Source of the DNA: Alistipes sp. CAG:268
GTDB lineage: Bacteria; Bacteroidota; Bacteroidia; Bacteroidales; Rikenellaceae
NCBI GenBank assembly: GCA_000434235.1
Contig: FR891984.1
Location: forward strand, 33,965 to 42,639
DNA: 8,675 nucleotides
Direction: 5' to 3'
Every line of letters starts with the position of its first letter. The first letter of the stretch is position 1. Below are positions 1 through 6,677 of this stretch, piece by piece. Both the position numbers and the translations under genes were made by a program. The notes under the pieces were generated by a model. It searched no databases. It worked only from the letters and a program-made list of their open reading frames with translations, and had not been told where the DNA came from.

Positions 1-589
1 CCGCCTCTTCGCCGCTGCCGTCGCTCATCAGCAGGATGTGGCTGGGTTCGAAGTCATCGCCGCGTTCGATGAGCGTCGCCGTCCCGGCATCGCCGTAGAG
101 CGGGGCGTTCACCTTGTCGTAAGGCGATACGACCTTCGAGAAGGTCTCGCCGTCGAGCAGCAGCACGCGCTTCACCCCGGGCAGCGAGGCGTAGGCATAG
201 GCGGCCGAAAGGGCATAGACATAGCCCGAGCAGCCGAGCGAGAGGTCCATCGCCGCGGTGGTCTGGGCCAGTCCCAGACGATGCTGCAGCAGCGGCGCCG
301 TGGCCGGCAGCCGGTAGTCGGCCGTCTGCGACATGAAAAGCAGCACGTCGATCGAGTCGGGGGCGATGTCGTTGTCGGTCATCAGCTGCCGTGCGGCCTG
401 GAAGCAAAGGTCTGAGGCGCAGACCCCATCGTCGGCGTAGCGCTTTTCGCGGATGCCCACCGAGCGGATCATCTTGTCGATCTCCTCGGGCGGAAACAGG
501 TAGCCCAGATCCGCATTGGAGACCCTTCGGGAGGGAACACACGCCGCCATGGCGCGGATCCCGACGTGGTTGTAGGTAATGAAAGCCAT
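1..589 (-). CDS. FabH-like 3-oxoacyl-ACP synthase III (3' end cut by window edge)
   Basis: A condensing enzyme of the thiolase fold. Family members join an acyl-CoA primer to malonyl-ACP to give a 3-ketoacyl-ACP. Reading from the ATG at 589 gives 196 residues up to the window edge, against a usual length of about 320-350, so roughly the N-terminal 60% is present. The active-site cysteine is Cys120 in LSLGCSGYVYAL, and a second family motif, LYGDAGTATLIE, lies at residues 164-175. The catalytic His and Asn would lie beyond the edge. An in-frame TGA at 593-595 makes the ATG at 589 the first possible start. The gene begins 13 bases after the SDR stop, with no Shine-Dalgarno. Next to a private ACP and ketoreductase inside a polysaccharide operon, it more likely makes a short acyl group for sugar modification than serves housekeeping lipid synthesis. 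The role is inferred; the family call is firm. Confidence 0.9.
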   Translation of the reverse strand, partial: MAFITYNHVGIRAMAACVPSRRVSNADLGYLFPPEEIDKMIRSVGIREKRYADDGVCASDLCFQAARQLMTDNDIAPDSIDVLLFMSQTADYRLPATAPLLQHRLGLAQTTAAMDLSLGCSGYVYALSAAYAYASLPGVKRVLLLDGETFSKVVSPYDKVNAPLYGDAGTATLIERGDDFEPSHILLMSDGSGEEA

Positions 590-602
590 AAGTCATTCGG
601 AT

Positions 603-1352
603 TTAAATGAGAGTCAGTCCGCCGTCGATCTTCAGGTCAGTGCCGGTCATCCAGGCACTCGCGTCCGAGAGCAGGTAGACGATCGCCCAGGCGATCTCCT
701 CGGGACGTCCGAAGCGCCGCAGCGGGTAGGCCCGCCTGCGGGCCTCGAGTTGCTCGGAGGTGACGGTCCCGGCATCGAAGAGTGCCGTCTCGACCACCCC
801 CGGGCAGACGCAGTTCACCCGGATGCCCTTCGGGGCAAGGTCGATTGCCATACCGCGCGCCAGGGCGCTCACGGCCCCCTTCGAAGCGGCATAGGCCGAC
901 TCGCCCGGAGCCGAGCACCCGAGTCCGGCCACCGACGAGACAAAGACCAGCGATGCACCGCGCCCGACGGCCGAAGCGCGCAGCAACCGCCGCGTCAGTT
1001 CGGCCGGGGCGTAGAAGTTGATCTCCATCACCCCGTCGAGGACCTTGCGGCCGACGAAGGGGAAGGGTCGGCTGCAGGCGATGCCTGCCGAGTGGACCAC
1101 GCCGTCGAGCCCGCGGGCCTCGTCCACCAGGCGCTCGATCCCCTCGGGATGGATCAGATCGGCCGCAACGGCCCGGTGCGGCCCGCCGTCGAGCGCCTGC
1201 AGCGTCGCCAGCAGACGCTCTTCGTCACGCCCGGTAATGAGCAGTTCGGCCCCGGCGCGGGCGCATTCGATCGCCGCAGCCCGTCCGATGCCGGACGAAG
1301 CCCCGGTGACGAGCACCCGCTTCCCGGCCAGCGAAAAGGGATTGGCGTTCAT
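603..1352 (-). CDS. FabG-like short-chain dehydrogenase/reductase (3-ketoacyl-ACP reductase type)
   Basis: A 249-residue classical SDR, the usual length for FabG, expected to be cytosolic and to use NAD(P)H. The Rossmann glycine motif TGASSGIG is at residues 16-23. The structural NNAG motif appears as HSAG at 87-90. The catalytic set is Asn112, Ser140, Tyr154 and Lys158 (YAASK), and the C-terminal TGTDLKIDGG is also typical. The start ATG overlaps the ACP stop by four bases (ATGA, 1349-1352), so translation is probably coupled, and the next gene is a KAS III. This setting supports reduction of a 3-ketoacyl group held on the neighbouring ACP to a 3-hydroxyacyl group. SDRs of this class also act on sugars and alcohols, so a nucleotide-sugar reductase remains possible, but the ACP and KAS III neighbours argue for acyl-ACP. 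Confidence 0.92.
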   Translation of the reverse strand: MNANPFSLAGKRVLVTGASSGIGRAAAIECARAGAELLITGRDEERLLATLQALDGGPHRAVAADLIHPEGIERLVDEARGLDGVVHSAGIACSRPFPFVGRKVLDGVMEINFYAPAELTRRLLRASAVGRGASLVFVSSVAGLGCSAPGESAYAASKGAVSALARGMAIDLAPKGIRVNCVCPGVVETALFDAGTVTSEQLEARRRAYPLRRFGRPEEIAWAIVYLLSDASAWMTGTDLKIDGGLTLI

Positions 1353-1579
1353 CGGCGGCTCTGCACAAGGTCATACAAGGCTCCGATCGTCTGTGCTCCG
1401 CGGATGTCGTCGCCGCGCAGCTGCACGCCATACTCCTCGTCGATCATGGCGATGATGCCCAGGGCCGTGAGCGACGAATACTCCTCCAGTTCGTGAAAGC
1501 ACGTCTCGGGAGTGAACACGCCGTTGTCCACATCGTCGAACAACTGCGCGAAATCATTAATGAATTTCTTCATTTCCAT
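1349..1579 (-). CDS. Dedicated acyl carrier protein
   Basis: A 76-residue acidic, mostly helical protein with the length and pattern of an acyl carrier protein. The phosphopantetheine attachment site is predicted at Ser36 in EEYSSLTAL. The usual Asp of the DSL motif is replaced by Ser35, followed by the typical recognition helix GIIAMIDEEYGVQL. It would carry the growing acyl chain as a thioester for the KAS III and SDR encoded just downstream. The start chosen is the ATG at 1579; a second in-frame ATG at 1573 is equally usable. The leader has no Shine-Dalgarno but is A-rich, a common pattern in Bacteroidota. It begins 18 bases after the acyltransferase stop and overlaps the SDR start by four bases. 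Its position between an acyltransferase and acyl-chain enzymes points to a special-purpose ACP, not the housekeeping AcpP. Confidence 0.88.
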   Translation of the reverse strand: MEMKKFINDFAQLFDDVDNGVFTPETCFHELEEYSSLTALGIIAMIDEEYGVQLRGDDIRGAQTIGALYDLVQSRR

Positions 1580-1597
1580 AGTTTTGCGATATTTTGG

Positions 1598-2269
1598 TTA
1601 AACCTTCATTTTAATTGCCGGATTCCCGACATAGAGCGCTCCGTCCACCGCCCGGCGCATCAGCACCGAGCCGGCCCCGAGCCGCACGCCGCTGCCGACC
1701 GAAAGTCCCTGCAGGACCACCGAGCCGACCCCGAACAGGCATCCGTCACTGATAGTTACACAGCCCGAAAGATTCACCGACGGCATCACGACGTTGCAGT
1801 CGCCCATGCGCAGGTCATGCCCTACGGTGACATAGCCGTTGAAGAGGTTGAAGTCGCCGATCCCAACGCGGCAGCTCACCAGGCATCGGGAGCAGAAGAC
1901 GTTGCCGCGACCGATACGGAGGCTGCCGCGGTCGAGGAAGATGGTGTCGGGCGATACGAGGTTCGGGAAGGAGATCCGCGGGTTGCGGATCCTTTCCACG
2001 ATCCGCCGCCGGGCCTCGGGACTGCCGACGGCAACGACGATCTCCAGGGGCTTCCCCCAGTCGTTCAGGCGTTCCATTCCGCCCAGCACGGGTCCATAAT
2101 CATTGCTGCTGCCGGACGGCAGCCCGTCGTCGAAAAAGCCCACGAACCGCCGGGGGCGGTCGGTCGCGGCATTGATCCGCCGCAACAGGCAGCAAATCTC
2201 GCGGCCCAGCCCTCCGGCTCCGTAGATCGCGATTTCATGCATGGTTTCTGTCATCGGTTCCCTGTTCAT
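1598..2269 (-). CDS. PglD/NeuD-family left-handed beta-helix sugar acyltransferase
   Basis: A 223-residue protein. The N-terminal Rossmann-like domain (glycine motif YGAGGLGREI at residues 16-25) resembles the nucleotide-sugar-binding part of PglD/NeuD proteins. From about residue 103 on there is a hexapeptide-repeat left-handed beta helix, ending in the typical VGNPA at 214-218. The probable catalytic base is His151 in VGHDL. Characterised relatives transfer acetyl from acetyl-CoA to a 4-amino group of a UDP-sugar or to sialic acid. The second His that PglD carries a few residues later appears to be Val160 (GDCNVVMPSVNLSG), so the donor site may differ. A strong AAGGAG five bases upstream fixes the start at 2269 over in-frame ATGs at 2254 and 2242. 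Between the initiating sugar transferase and the ACP, it may use the acyl-ACP made by the next three genes (inference). Confidence 0.88.
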   Translation of the reverse strand: MNREPMTETMHEIAIYGAGGLGREICCLLRRINAATDRPRRFVGFFDDGLPSGSSNDYGPVLGGMERLNDWGKPLEIVVAVGSPEARRRIVERIRNPRISFPNLVSPDTIFLDRGSLRIGRGNVFCSRCLVSCRVGIGDFNLFNGYVTVGHDLRMGDCNVVMPSVNLSGCVTISDGCLFGVGSVVLQGLSVGSGVRLGAGSVLMRRAVDGALYVGNPAIKMKV

Positions 2270-2274
2270 CGTAT

Positions 2275-2280
2275 CTCCTT
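2275..2280 (-). promoter_or_regulatory. Strong Shine-Dalgarno of the acyltransferase gene
   Basis: Read on the minus strand this is AAGGAG, five bases before the ATG at 2269. It is the best ribosome-binding site in the window and decides the start among three in-frame ATG codons. Most other genes here rely on stop-start overlap. Confidence 0.75.
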
Positions 2281-2283
2281 GTT

Positions 2284-2901
2284 TTACATGTTCGTTTCCG
2301 TTCCTTCAAACGGTTCCTTGGTCGCCCCGTCCGCCGATCCGATTCCCTCGCGGCGCAGCACCTTGCAGACCGTGAGCAGGAGGATCTGCAGGTCAAGCCG
2401 CGCCGACAGGTGATCGACATACCAGACATCCTGTTCGAGCCGCACCTCCCACGACGTGGCGTTGCGGCCGTGACACTGCGCCCAGCCCGTGATCCCGGGA
2501 CGCACCTCGTGACGGCGGGCCTGCCGCGCCGAGTAGCGGGGCAGGTACTCGGGCAGCAGCGGGCGGGGACCGACAAGCGACATGTCACCCCGCAACACGT
2601 TCCAGAGCTGCGGCAGCTCGTCGATCGAAGTGGCCCGCAGCAGGCGCCCGAGAGGGGTAATGCGCTGTGCATCGGGCAGCAGGCGCCCCGAAGCGTCGCG
2701 TGCATCGGTCATCGTCCGGAACTTCACGATGCGGAAGATCCTCCCCCGCAGCCCGGGCCGCTCCTGCACGAAGAAGATCCCGGCACCCCGGTTGGCCACG
2801 GCCAGCGCCCCGGCGGCCGCCAGCAGCAGGGGAGCCGTGCAGACGAGCCCGAGGACGGCGGCCGTCAGGTCTGCGAGGCGTTTGATCCAGCGGCGGTACA
2901 T
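2284..2901 (-). CDS. PglC-like monotopic phosphoglycosyl transferase (initiating sugar transferase)
   Basis: This enzyme moves a sugar 1-phosphate from a UDP-sugar to undecaprenyl phosphate at the inner face of the cytoplasmic membrane and so starts each repeat unit. The ATG at 2901 gives 205 residues, the short PglC-type form without the large N-terminal region of WbaP-type enzymes. One hydrophobic re-entrant segment lies at about residues 8-36, with Pro24 where PglC has its helix-breaking proline. Family motifs follow: QERPGLRGRIFRIVKFRTM (46-64), the catalytic Asp94-Glu95 in SIDELPQLWNVLRGDMSL, VGPRPLLPEY, and RPGITGWAQ. The C-terminal tail (REGI, then TKEPFEG) is typical of the subfamily. 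The frame stays open to a GTG at 2922, but the ATG puts the catalytic pair almost exactly where PglC has it (93-94) and has AAGGA upstream. The sugar is unknown; an acylated amino sugar would fit the next gene. Confidence 0.93.
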   Translation of the reverse strand: MYRRWIKRLADLTAAVLGLVCTAPLLLAAAGALAVANRGAGIFFVQERPGLRGRIFRIVKFRTMTDARDASGRLLPDAQRITPLGRLLRATSIDELPQLWNVLRGDMSLVGPRPLLPEYLPRYSARQARRHEVRPGITGWAQCHGRNATSWEVRLEQDVWYVDHLSARLDLQILLLTVCKVLRREGIGSADGATKEPFEGTETNM

Positions 2902-2905
2902 CGCA

Positions 2906-4084
2906 TCAACGTCCTTCCGCACCCGCCGCCCTGCGGCCGCGTGCCTGTTTTACCTTGCGCCTGTGGGCCTCGCGCCGCAGCACTTCGTCGTAGAATCGGG
3001 CCACATCGGCCGACGTCTCGCGCACATCGAGCATCCGCTCGACGTAGCGCTTGCCCGCTGCCGCCAGCCGTGCGGCATAGGCCCGGTCGGTGATCATCCG
3101 TTCGATGGCCGCCGCCAGTTCGCGCGGCGACCTGGGAGGCACGAGCAGCCCGGTCCAGCCGTCGATCACGATATCGGGGAACCCGCCCACGGTCGTGGCC
3201 ACGGTCGGAACCCCCAGGGCCAGCGACTCGCCCGCACCGCCCAGGTTCTCGCTGTGCGAGGGGTGGACCGCGCAGTCGAGGTCCCGGTAGAGCGTCGCCA
3301 CGTCACGCCGCGTCCCGAGGAAGGTCACCTGCGGGCAGTGTTCGGCCCCGTAACGGCGGATCCGGCGTTCATACTCCACGGCCCCGCCCCATGCGCCTCC
3401 GATGCAGACCCCGTGCAGGTTCGGATGGCGGGCGCACAGCAGCGCCATCGCGTCGATGAAGTCCTCGTGGCCCTTCAGGCCGCGACGCTGCCCCAGCAGG
3501 CGTTTGGGCGGATACATGTAGGCCACCATGCCGACCAGCAGGTCGTCGGGCCCGAGTCCCAGTTCGCGCCGCAGCACGCCCCGCTCACTCCGCTCGCGGG
3601 CGATCTCACCCCCGTAGTAGCCGAGGTGCAGCCGCTCGGGCGGGACCCGGCTGCGGAGATAGCGTTCGTAGGACCAGCGGCAGGTCGGAATCCAGTAGTC
3701 GCACGCCTGGGCCGTGAGCAGCTCCAGGCGGCGCGTGAGGAGGTGTTCGAGATGCAGCGGCCCGGGGACCTCGAAGATCCGCGGAGTAGGGTCGCGGCGC
3801 AGGGCCAGACGCATGACGAGCGTCGTCACGACGAAATGGCTGTGGATGATGTCGGGACGGAGCCGGCCCACCAGCTGCCGCAGGGCCCGGGCGCTCGCCG
3901 CACAGTGGCGCAGCGAGAAGTCGATGTCGTGCGTCGTGATCCCGGCCTCGCGGTACAACGCTTCGCACGGACCGCCGCAGGGCAGGGCCACATGTACCTC
4001 GATGCCCTGCGCGACCAGTTCGCGCATCAGCCGCAGGGCCCACATGGCCCCGACGGACGTCTTCACCAGATGCAGTACAACCAT
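2906..4084 (-). CDS. GT4-family glycosyltransferase with an EX6E-type acceptor/donor motif
   Basis: A 392-residue GT-B-fold enzyme that should add one sugar from a nucleotide-sugar donor to the lipid-linked repeat unit on the cytosolic side of the membrane. The N-terminal domain opens with VVLHLVKTSVGAMWALRLM and contains DIIHSHF (78-84). The C-terminal donor domain has a strand-loop start at about 183 (LVGMVAYMYPPKR) and the signature HSENLGGAGESLALGVPTVA at 277-296, followed by TVGGFPD. Here the two glutamates are Glu279 and Glu286, with six residues between them, against seven in most GT4 enzymes; I believe this is a subfamily form. The last 25 residues are strongly basic. A TTG at 4099 would give five more residues and a TTGA overlap with the upstream stop, but the ATG at 4084 starts right at the first beta strand. 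Donor and linkage cannot be read from sequence. Confidence 0.9.
   Translation of the reverse strand: MVVLHLVKTSVGAMWALRLMRELVAQGIEVHVALPCGGPCEALYREAGITTHDIDFSLRHCAASARALRQLVGRLRPDIIHSHFVVTTLVMRLALRRDPTPRIFEVPGPLHLEHLLTRRLELLTAQACDYWIPTCRWSYERYLRSRVPPERLHLGYYGGEIARERSERGVLRRELGLGPDDLLVGMVAYMYPPKRLLGQRRGLKGHEDFIDAMALLCARHPNLHGVCIGGAWGGAVEYERRIRRYGAEHCPQVTFLGTRRDVATLYRDLDCAVHPSHSENLGGAGESLALGVPTVATTVGGFPDIVIDGWTGLLVPPRSPRELAAAIERMITDRAYAARLAAAGKRYVERMLDVRETSADVARFYDEVLRREAHRRKVKQARGRRAAGAEGR
2912..2916 (-). promoter_or_regulatory. Shine-Dalgarno of the phosphoglycosyl transferase gene
   Basis: The minus strand reads AAGGA here, ten bases before the ATG at 2901 and inside the 3' end of the preceding glycosyltransferase gene. 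It supports the ATG at 2901 over the GTG at 2922. Confidence 0.5.
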
Positions 4085-4095
4085 AATATCTCGTT

Positions 4096-5265
4096 TCAAT
4101 GTCTCGTGTTCATCGCTACGGTCTGCAGGAAGCCGTCGCGCAGCCGCTGCAGGCGCGGAGCTGCGTAGATCGACGCTTCGCGCAGGTTGCGGGCCGCCTG
4201 CCGTTCGAACAGGCCGGCGTCGTCGAGGAAGGCGCGGATGCGTGCGGCCAGCGCTTCGGCATCGCCCGGTGCAACGAGCGCCTCGTCGTCGAGCAGTTCG
4301 GGAATGCCGCCCACGCGCGTGCCGATGCAGGGAAGCCCCGCGGCCATCGCCTCGATCAGTGCCCGCGGCAACCCCTCGGTGCGCGAGGCCAGCACGAACA
4401 GGTCGGCGCGGCGCAGCTCATCGGCCACCCGGTCGGCGGGCTGCTGCCCCTCGAAGCGGACCCGGTCGGCAATGCCCAGTCGGGCGGCATAGCGTTCCAT
4501 CGCCGCCAGATGCTGTCCGCCGCCGATCCAGCGCAGGGAACACCTCGTCCCCGAGGCCCCGACGAGCGCCACGGCATGCAGCACGACGTCGGGCGACTTG
4601 TACATCCGGTCAAGCGCCCCGACCGACAACAGCCGCACGGGACGTCCGACCGGATAGCGGGCCGGAGCGGCGGCAATCCGCTCGGGCGGCAGATCGACAT
4701 CCGAGATGCCGAACATGCGGCCCGACGAGGGATAGCGGCGCTGAAGGGTACGGCCGGTGACGTAGAGCGCCTCGGAGGCGAAGCGCACCGTCCGCCGCAG
4801 CTGCCACCAGGCCCTCAGGCGGATCAGCGGGCGCAGCCCGCCGTAGCACTCGCCCGAGGCGAAGACGTCCCACGGGTCGCCCACCACCTCGACGGCATAG
4901 GGCAGTTCGTGGCGCCGGAGCTCGGCGGCCATCATCGTCCCCAGTTCGCCCGGCACGCGGCAGATGTAGGCTGCTCCGGGATCGAGGGCCTCCCGGAGGT
5001 GCGCCCGCAGCATCCGCCGGCCCCTGAGGTAGCCCCCGATGCCGCGGCAGTCGGGCAGGGGCAGGAAGTCCACGTGCCGGCTCTCGCAACAGAGCGCCGG
5101 GTCGCACGGAACGGAGGTCGCGGCCACACGCGCAACGACCGTCACGCGGTCGAAAATGCGGAGGTAACGCCCGAACAGACGGGGGCCGAAAACGCCGTCG
5201 GGCGAGTAGATTCGCCCGTCGGGACAGCGCACGAAGCGGTATTCGCAGATGAAATAGAGTCTCAT
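4096..5265 (-). CDS. GT4-family glycosyltransferase
   Basis: A 389-residue GT-B enzyme predicted to extend the lipid-linked oligosaccharide in the cytosol. The N-terminal region (MRLYFICEYRF, then GRIYSPDGVFG) looks like the acceptor domain of a GT4 group common in polysaccharide loci. The C-terminal domain begins near residue 210 with RLLSVGALDRMYKSPD and ends with the donor-binding signature SRTEGLPRALIEAMAAGLPC, in which Glu297 and Glu305 form the classical EX7E pair, followed by GTRVGGIPELL. The ATG at 5265 overlaps the stop of the polymerase gene by four bases (ATGA, 5262-5265). The frame remains open far upstream inside the polymerase gene, up to 6054, but that extension lacks family features and is a shadow of the polymerase. 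The N-terminal half is notably rich in Arg and Cys. The sugar transferred is unknown. Confidence 0.9.
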   Translation of the reverse strand: MRLYFICEYRFVRCPDGRIYSPDGVFGPRLFGRYLRIFDRVTVVARVAATSVPCDPALCCESRHVDFLPLPDCRGIGGYLRGRRMLRAHLREALDPGAAYICRVPGELGTMMAAELRRHELPYAVEVVGDPWDVFASGECYGGLRPLIRLRAWWQLRRTVRFASEALYVTGRTLQRRYPSSGRMFGISDVDLPPERIAAAPARYPVGRPVRLLSVGALDRMYKSPDVVLHAVALVGASGTRCSLRWIGGGQHLAAMERYAARLGIADRVRFEGQQPADRVADELRRADLFVLASRTEGLPRALIEAMAAGLPCIGTRVGGIPELLDDEALVAPGDAEALAARIRAFLDDAGLFERQAARNLREASIYAAPRLQRLRDGFLQTVAMNTRH

Positions 5266-6677
5266 GGCAGCGGACGGATCGGTTTGCCGCCGAACCGGTA
5301 GACGACGATCAGGTAGATCGGCAGCAGGTAATAGAACAGACTGCGCACGGTAGCCAGGAACGAGTTGCGCACGGTCTTCAGGATCAGGAAGCAGAGCAGC
5401 AGCGACAGCAGCACGAGCAGCGGATTGCCAAGCCGCACGGCGTCGATGTGGAACAGACGCGCCAGCACGAATCCGAAGCAGAACATGAAGAGGAAGCCGG
5501 CACGGCCGAAGTTGATGTAGGCCTCGGCGACGATCGAGTAGCCGGGGCCGTAGCCCAGGTCGAGCGTGCGCTGCAGCCAGCCGCCCAGATCGCCGTAGCG
5601 CATGGCGGGGTGGAGTTCCCAGAAGCCGAGGTTCGGGATGACGCTGGTCAGGGAGTAGAGATAGGTTGTCCCGAGACGGTAGTCCGACCGCCGCGGCACC
5701 AGGCGCATCGTCTCCGCGAGGGGAAACATGCTGCCGCCCATCTCGCTCACGGCCTCCAGAAAGGGATTCTCCGACTTGCGGTCGAGATAGGCATCCATGA
5801 AGTCGGCATCGGCCTCGTCGCGCGTGTGGGCGATGACGCCCAACGCCGCGACGAAGAAGTAGCCGCCGAGGGCCAGCAGGGCGAACTGCCGGAAGCGGAA
5901 CGGCCGCACGCAGGTGTGGTAGTAGACCAGCAGCACGACGGCCAGCACGACACCGCCGCTCCGCGCCCCGATATACATCAGGAAGAGCACGTAGAGCGAC
6001 AGCAGGGCGATGATCACCCGCCGGCCCCGGTTGCGGGAGGCAACCAGCAGGCACAGCAGGCCCGGGATGAAATACTGCGAGAGGATCTGCACGATATTGC
6101 TCAGTCCGATGTGAATCTCACCCTCGTAGAGCCCGCCGTAGCCGAGCACCGAAACGACGACGTACATCCGCACGCATTCGACCGCAAAGGGGACGAAGGA
6201 GACGGCGACAAACAGCCATCCGACGGCCCGCAACCCTCGGATCTGGTTACCCAGGGCGCGTTCCTGCGCCTGTGTGAGGAGCAACGGCCCCACCGGACGG
6301 CCGACCCGGCGGACACTGGCCAGCGCCCCCATGTGGAAAAAGGCAAGGAACTGCAGCGTGACGTACTGTGCGGCATAGATACTCCCGATGCTGAGCGTCT
6401 CGCGCAGGTCGCGACCCGGGGTCACGGCCCCGAACACGTCGAGCAGCGACTGCCCGAAGGTGAAGACATAGGCCGCCCCGAGGAAGACCGTATAGGGAAC
6501 GAAGACCGAGCCGGTGAGCCGCTTCCAGCCGCGGAGCGACACGGCAAGCTGCAGCAGTCCGATGCACCCCAGCACCCGCAGGTGCACGGGTTCGGCAACG
6601 GGATTGAACTGCACGTAGCAGAAGGTCACCCCGGCGATCAGCAGCGCCAGCAGCAGGTATCGGGTCTTGAGGTTCAT
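5262..6677 (-). CDS. Wzy-like polysaccharide polymerase (multi-spanning membrane protein)
   Basis: A 471-residue, very hydrophobic protein with about 11-12 likely membrane segments, roughly at residues 7-24, 33-47, 57-75, 95-118, 150-175, 192-213, 218-236, 238-253, 264-283, 381-408, 418-434 and 445-460. A large hydrophilic loop at about 284-380 holds LGTTYLYSLTSVIPNLGF, followed by IVAEAYINFGRAGF; loops and motifs of this kind mark Wzy-type polymerases, which join flipped repeat units at the outer face of the cytoplasmic membrane. Wzy proteins diverge strongly in sequence, so the call rests on topology, these motifs and the operon. An O-antigen ligase (WaaL-like) is the main alternative. The start is the ATG at 6677, which overlaps the preceding stop (ATGA, 6674-6677). 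The longer open frame to 6878 only adds a low-complexity, non-membrane stretch from inside the upstream gene. Confidence 0.85.
   Translation of the reverse strand: MNLKTRYLLLALLIAGVTFCYVQFNPVAEPVHLRVLGCIGLLQLAVSLRGWKRLTGSVFVPYTVFLGAAYVFTFGQSLLDVFGAVTPGRDLRETLSIGSIYAAQYVTLQFLAFFHMGALASVRRVGRPVGPLLLTQAQERALGNQIRGLRAVGWLFVAVSFVPFAVECVRMYVVVSVLGYGGLYEGEIHIGLSNIVQILSQYFIPGLLCLLVASRNRGRRVIIALLSLYVLFLMYIGARSGGVVLAVVLLVYYHTCVRPFRFRQFALLALGGYFFVAALGVIAHTRDEADADFMDAYLDRKSENPFLEAVSEMGGSMFPLAETMRLVPRRSDYRLGTTYLYSLTSVIPNLGFWELHPAMRYGDLGGWLQRTLDLGYGPGYSIVAEAYINFGRAGFLFMFCFGFVLARLFHIDAVRLGNPLLVLLSLLLCFLILKTVRNSFLATVRSLFYYLLPIYLIVVYRFGGKPIRPLP

Noticed and set aside
54..596. A 180-codon minus-strand frame starting at the ATG at 596
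   Set aside because: It is Arg/Ala/Gly-rich with no family features and overlaps the KAS III frame, which carries the clear catalytic motif from the ATG at 589.
579..1496. A 305-codon plus-strand frame antisense to the SDR and ACP genes
   Set aside because: No family features; the opposite strand has complete SDR and ACP motifs.
2582..4168. A 528-codon plus-strand frame antisense to two sugar transferase genes
   Set aside because: Same reason: compositional shadow of GC-rich genes on the minus strand, with no recognisable domain.
4096..6054. Apparent 652-residue fusion made by extending the glycosyltransferase frame upstream into the polymerase gene
   Set aside because: The N-terminal 263 residues are an out-of-frame reading of the polymerase gene. 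The ATG at 5265 starts exactly at the family N terminus and forms an ATGA overlap.
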